Position numbers and translations under genes: made by a program. 41,559 nt of DNA, from contig CAMNFS010000013.1 of the NCBI GenBank assembly GCA_946537255.1, positions 1-41,559 on the forward strand. Direction: 5' to 3'. Numbering within the stretch: position 1 is the stretch's first letter; each line of letters begins with the position of its first letter. The notes beneath the pieces were generated by a model, which saw only the letters and a program-made list of their open reading frames with translations, was not told the origin of the DNA and searched no databases. Positions 40,559 through 41,559 of this stretch are shown here, in pieces. Source of the stretch: an uncultured Erysipelotrichaceae bacterium. GTDB taxonomy: Bacteria; Bacillota_I; Bacilli_A; Erysipelotrichales; Erysipelotrichaceae.

Positions 40559-40581
40559 ACGGAAGAAAGCACATGGACTGC

Positions 40582-40645
40582 CAGACCCCGTCAAACATGA
40601 AAACCCCGTACAGTCTGTTTACGAATGTACGGGGTCTGTAATTTT
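40582..40645. terminator. Terminator with two alternative stems
   Basis: ACCCCGTACA (40603-40612) pairs with TGTACGGGGT (40626-40635). CAGACCCCGT (40582-40591) pairs equally well with ACGGGGTCTG (40629-40638). Both use the same 3' arm, so they exclude one another. T-rich tails exist on both strands, serving the lipoprotein gene and the minus-strand M13 remnant. Confidence 0.75.
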
Positions 40646-40701
40646 ATCCGTGAGGAATGGCCGCGGTGGTTTTTAAGCATCCATCATTGACTGACGCTGT
40701 T

Positions 40702-41540
40702 TTACCAGATAATCAGCCAGTCCTCCGGGGCAAGGTACATGCCATCTCCTTCCTTCACCCCAAAGGTCTGATAGAATTCCTCAAACTGCTGAGCAACCAC
40801 ATTACAGCGGAGGTAGTTCAGCGGGTGCACATCATAAAGCACTCTGCTTTCTGCTGACTGCAGAGATCCGGTTCGTGCCCAGAGAAACGCGTTGGCGCGG
40901 AAGAAGGTCTCATAATCAAAGTCCTCAATCTTCTCTGCCATTTTCTGCATGCACTGCATGCCGGTCATATCTGCGATTGCTTCCGTCTGAACAATCTTTC
41001 CTCTGACAGGGGTACCGTTGTCAAATGCTACAATCCCGTCATAGTAACGGATCAGTTTCTCTGCCCGCCGGTCGAACTCCGCCTTGTCCTTTTCCGTCCA
41101 CCAGTTCACGACATTTCCATCCTTGTCATACTGGGCGCCGTTGATATCGAACGCATGGCTGATTTCATGACCGATCACGGTACCGAGGGCGCCGTATTTT
41201 TCCTCAACGCTCATATCGCCGCGGTAAGTGATATCACAGAAAAAACCGAGCGAAGCTTTGCATTTACCAGCCAGTCATGATTGACGTTCAGGTACAGATT
41301 GTCTTTGGCCTCCGCAGTGGTTTCTTCTGTGACCATTCCCATCACTTCGGAGTTGATCCACGGTTTCATGACGGAGGCATCCATTGGCTGGGTTTTCTTT
41401 TCTTCAGATGATGAAATGACCGCTGGCTCAGAAGACGCAGAAGCGGCAGGTGTTTCCGCAGGACCAGAACTTCCACAGCCCGTCAGTAAGGCGTGCACAG
41501 AAGCATGAATTACCACGAGTGATTGCTGTTGCAATCTCAC
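40702..41540 (-). pseudogene. M13 (neprilysin/PepO) metallopeptidase lipoprotein with large internal deletion
   Basis: The N-terminal piece (41540-about 41265) has a signal-like LLTGCGSSGP lipobox and the M13 opening DNLYLNVNHDWLVNAK. The C-terminal piece has zinc motif VIGHEISHAFDINGAQYD, EAIADMTGM with the third ligand, and the family's terminal Trp (PEDWLIIW). At about 41260 the frame shifts: the second frame reads KASLGFFCDITYRGDMSVEEKYGAL, directly continuing M13 sequence just before the zinc site. M13 enzymes have about 650 residues, so roughly 400 codons between the two pieces are gone and the join is out of frame. A GTG at 41540 opens the first piece; the true start is uncertain. It cannot make an active enzyme unless this is an assembly error. 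Confidence 0.8.
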
Positions 41541-41559
41541 GTGGTTTCAAAAGAGTTCT
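41520..41559. other. Right-edge sequence, unassigned
   Basis: The last bases, read on the minus strand, include a frame encoding LLKPREIATAITRG that does not fit an M13 signal peptide and continues off the window. It may belong to a different upstream gene or to a rearrangement joined to the M13 remnant. Confidence 0.3.

Overview
The window reads as chromosomal DNA of a low-to-mid GC Gram-positive bacterium (Bacillota), most likely in or near the Erysipelotrichales. The evidence is strong AGGAGG-type ribosome binding sites, ComFA/ComFC, PepV, LytS-like and SpoIIE-type signalling proteins, several Gram-positive lipoproteins, a Nif11-leader peptide, and no phage or IS block. The lineage call is inference from gene content and protein style; I could not run a search.

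Layout. The left edge (1-200) carries tRNA-Ala (cut by the edge) and tRNA-Ile on the minus strand behind a near-consensus promoter. Next come a small multidrug-export family membrane protein, an intergenic stretch with several stem-loops, ispD, and comFA-comFC. A type Ic aspartate aminotransferase is divergent from secA, and secA-prfB runs into an 843-codon ORF. prfB needs the usual +1 frameshift at an in-frame UGA. The 843-codon ORF fuses an RluA-family pseudouridine synthase to a transmembrane segment, Ig-like modules and a phage-tail-type lysozyme. Facing it on the minus strand are a Nif11-leader RiPP precursor and nudC.

From 13.6 to 19.9 kb a tight co-directional run holds aminopeptidase P, exonuclease III, PepV dipeptidase, a HAD phosphatase, a membrane-anchored amidase-3 homologue that lacks its catalytic Glu, and a protein pairing a HEPN-like helical part with CBS repeats. 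HU, a leaderless-looking lactonase and a nucleoside hydrolase follow. A sulfur block comes next: a LysR regulator, a 28-codon leader ORF ending in a Cys-rich tail, metY and cysK. Then come a DUF1232 protein, a lipoprotein, and a class V PLP enzyme (cysteine desulfurase fold) carrying an N-terminal export/lipoprotein signal, followed by a transaldolase-like aldolase.

The last third holds signalling and envelope genes: a SpoIIE-type phosphatase with an outside sensor, an AI-2E family permease, two small hypothetical ORFs, a DUF2252 gene coupled to a 26-codon ORF, and a ComEC-like metallo-beta-lactamase. It also has a LytS-like kinase with an unusual HTH(XRE)-receiver regulator, a GGDEF protein, another lipoprotein, and an M13 metallopeptidase gene wrecked by a large internal deletion.

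The most unusual items are the pseudouridine synthase-lysozyme fusion, the exported PLP enzyme, the orphan Nif11 precursor, the HEPN-CBS protein and the Cys-tailed leader ORF. Extended -10 promoters (TGnTAnnnT) recur, and at least three genes appear to start at or almost at their predicted transcription start. I saw no CRISPR array, transposase, prophage or complete defence system.
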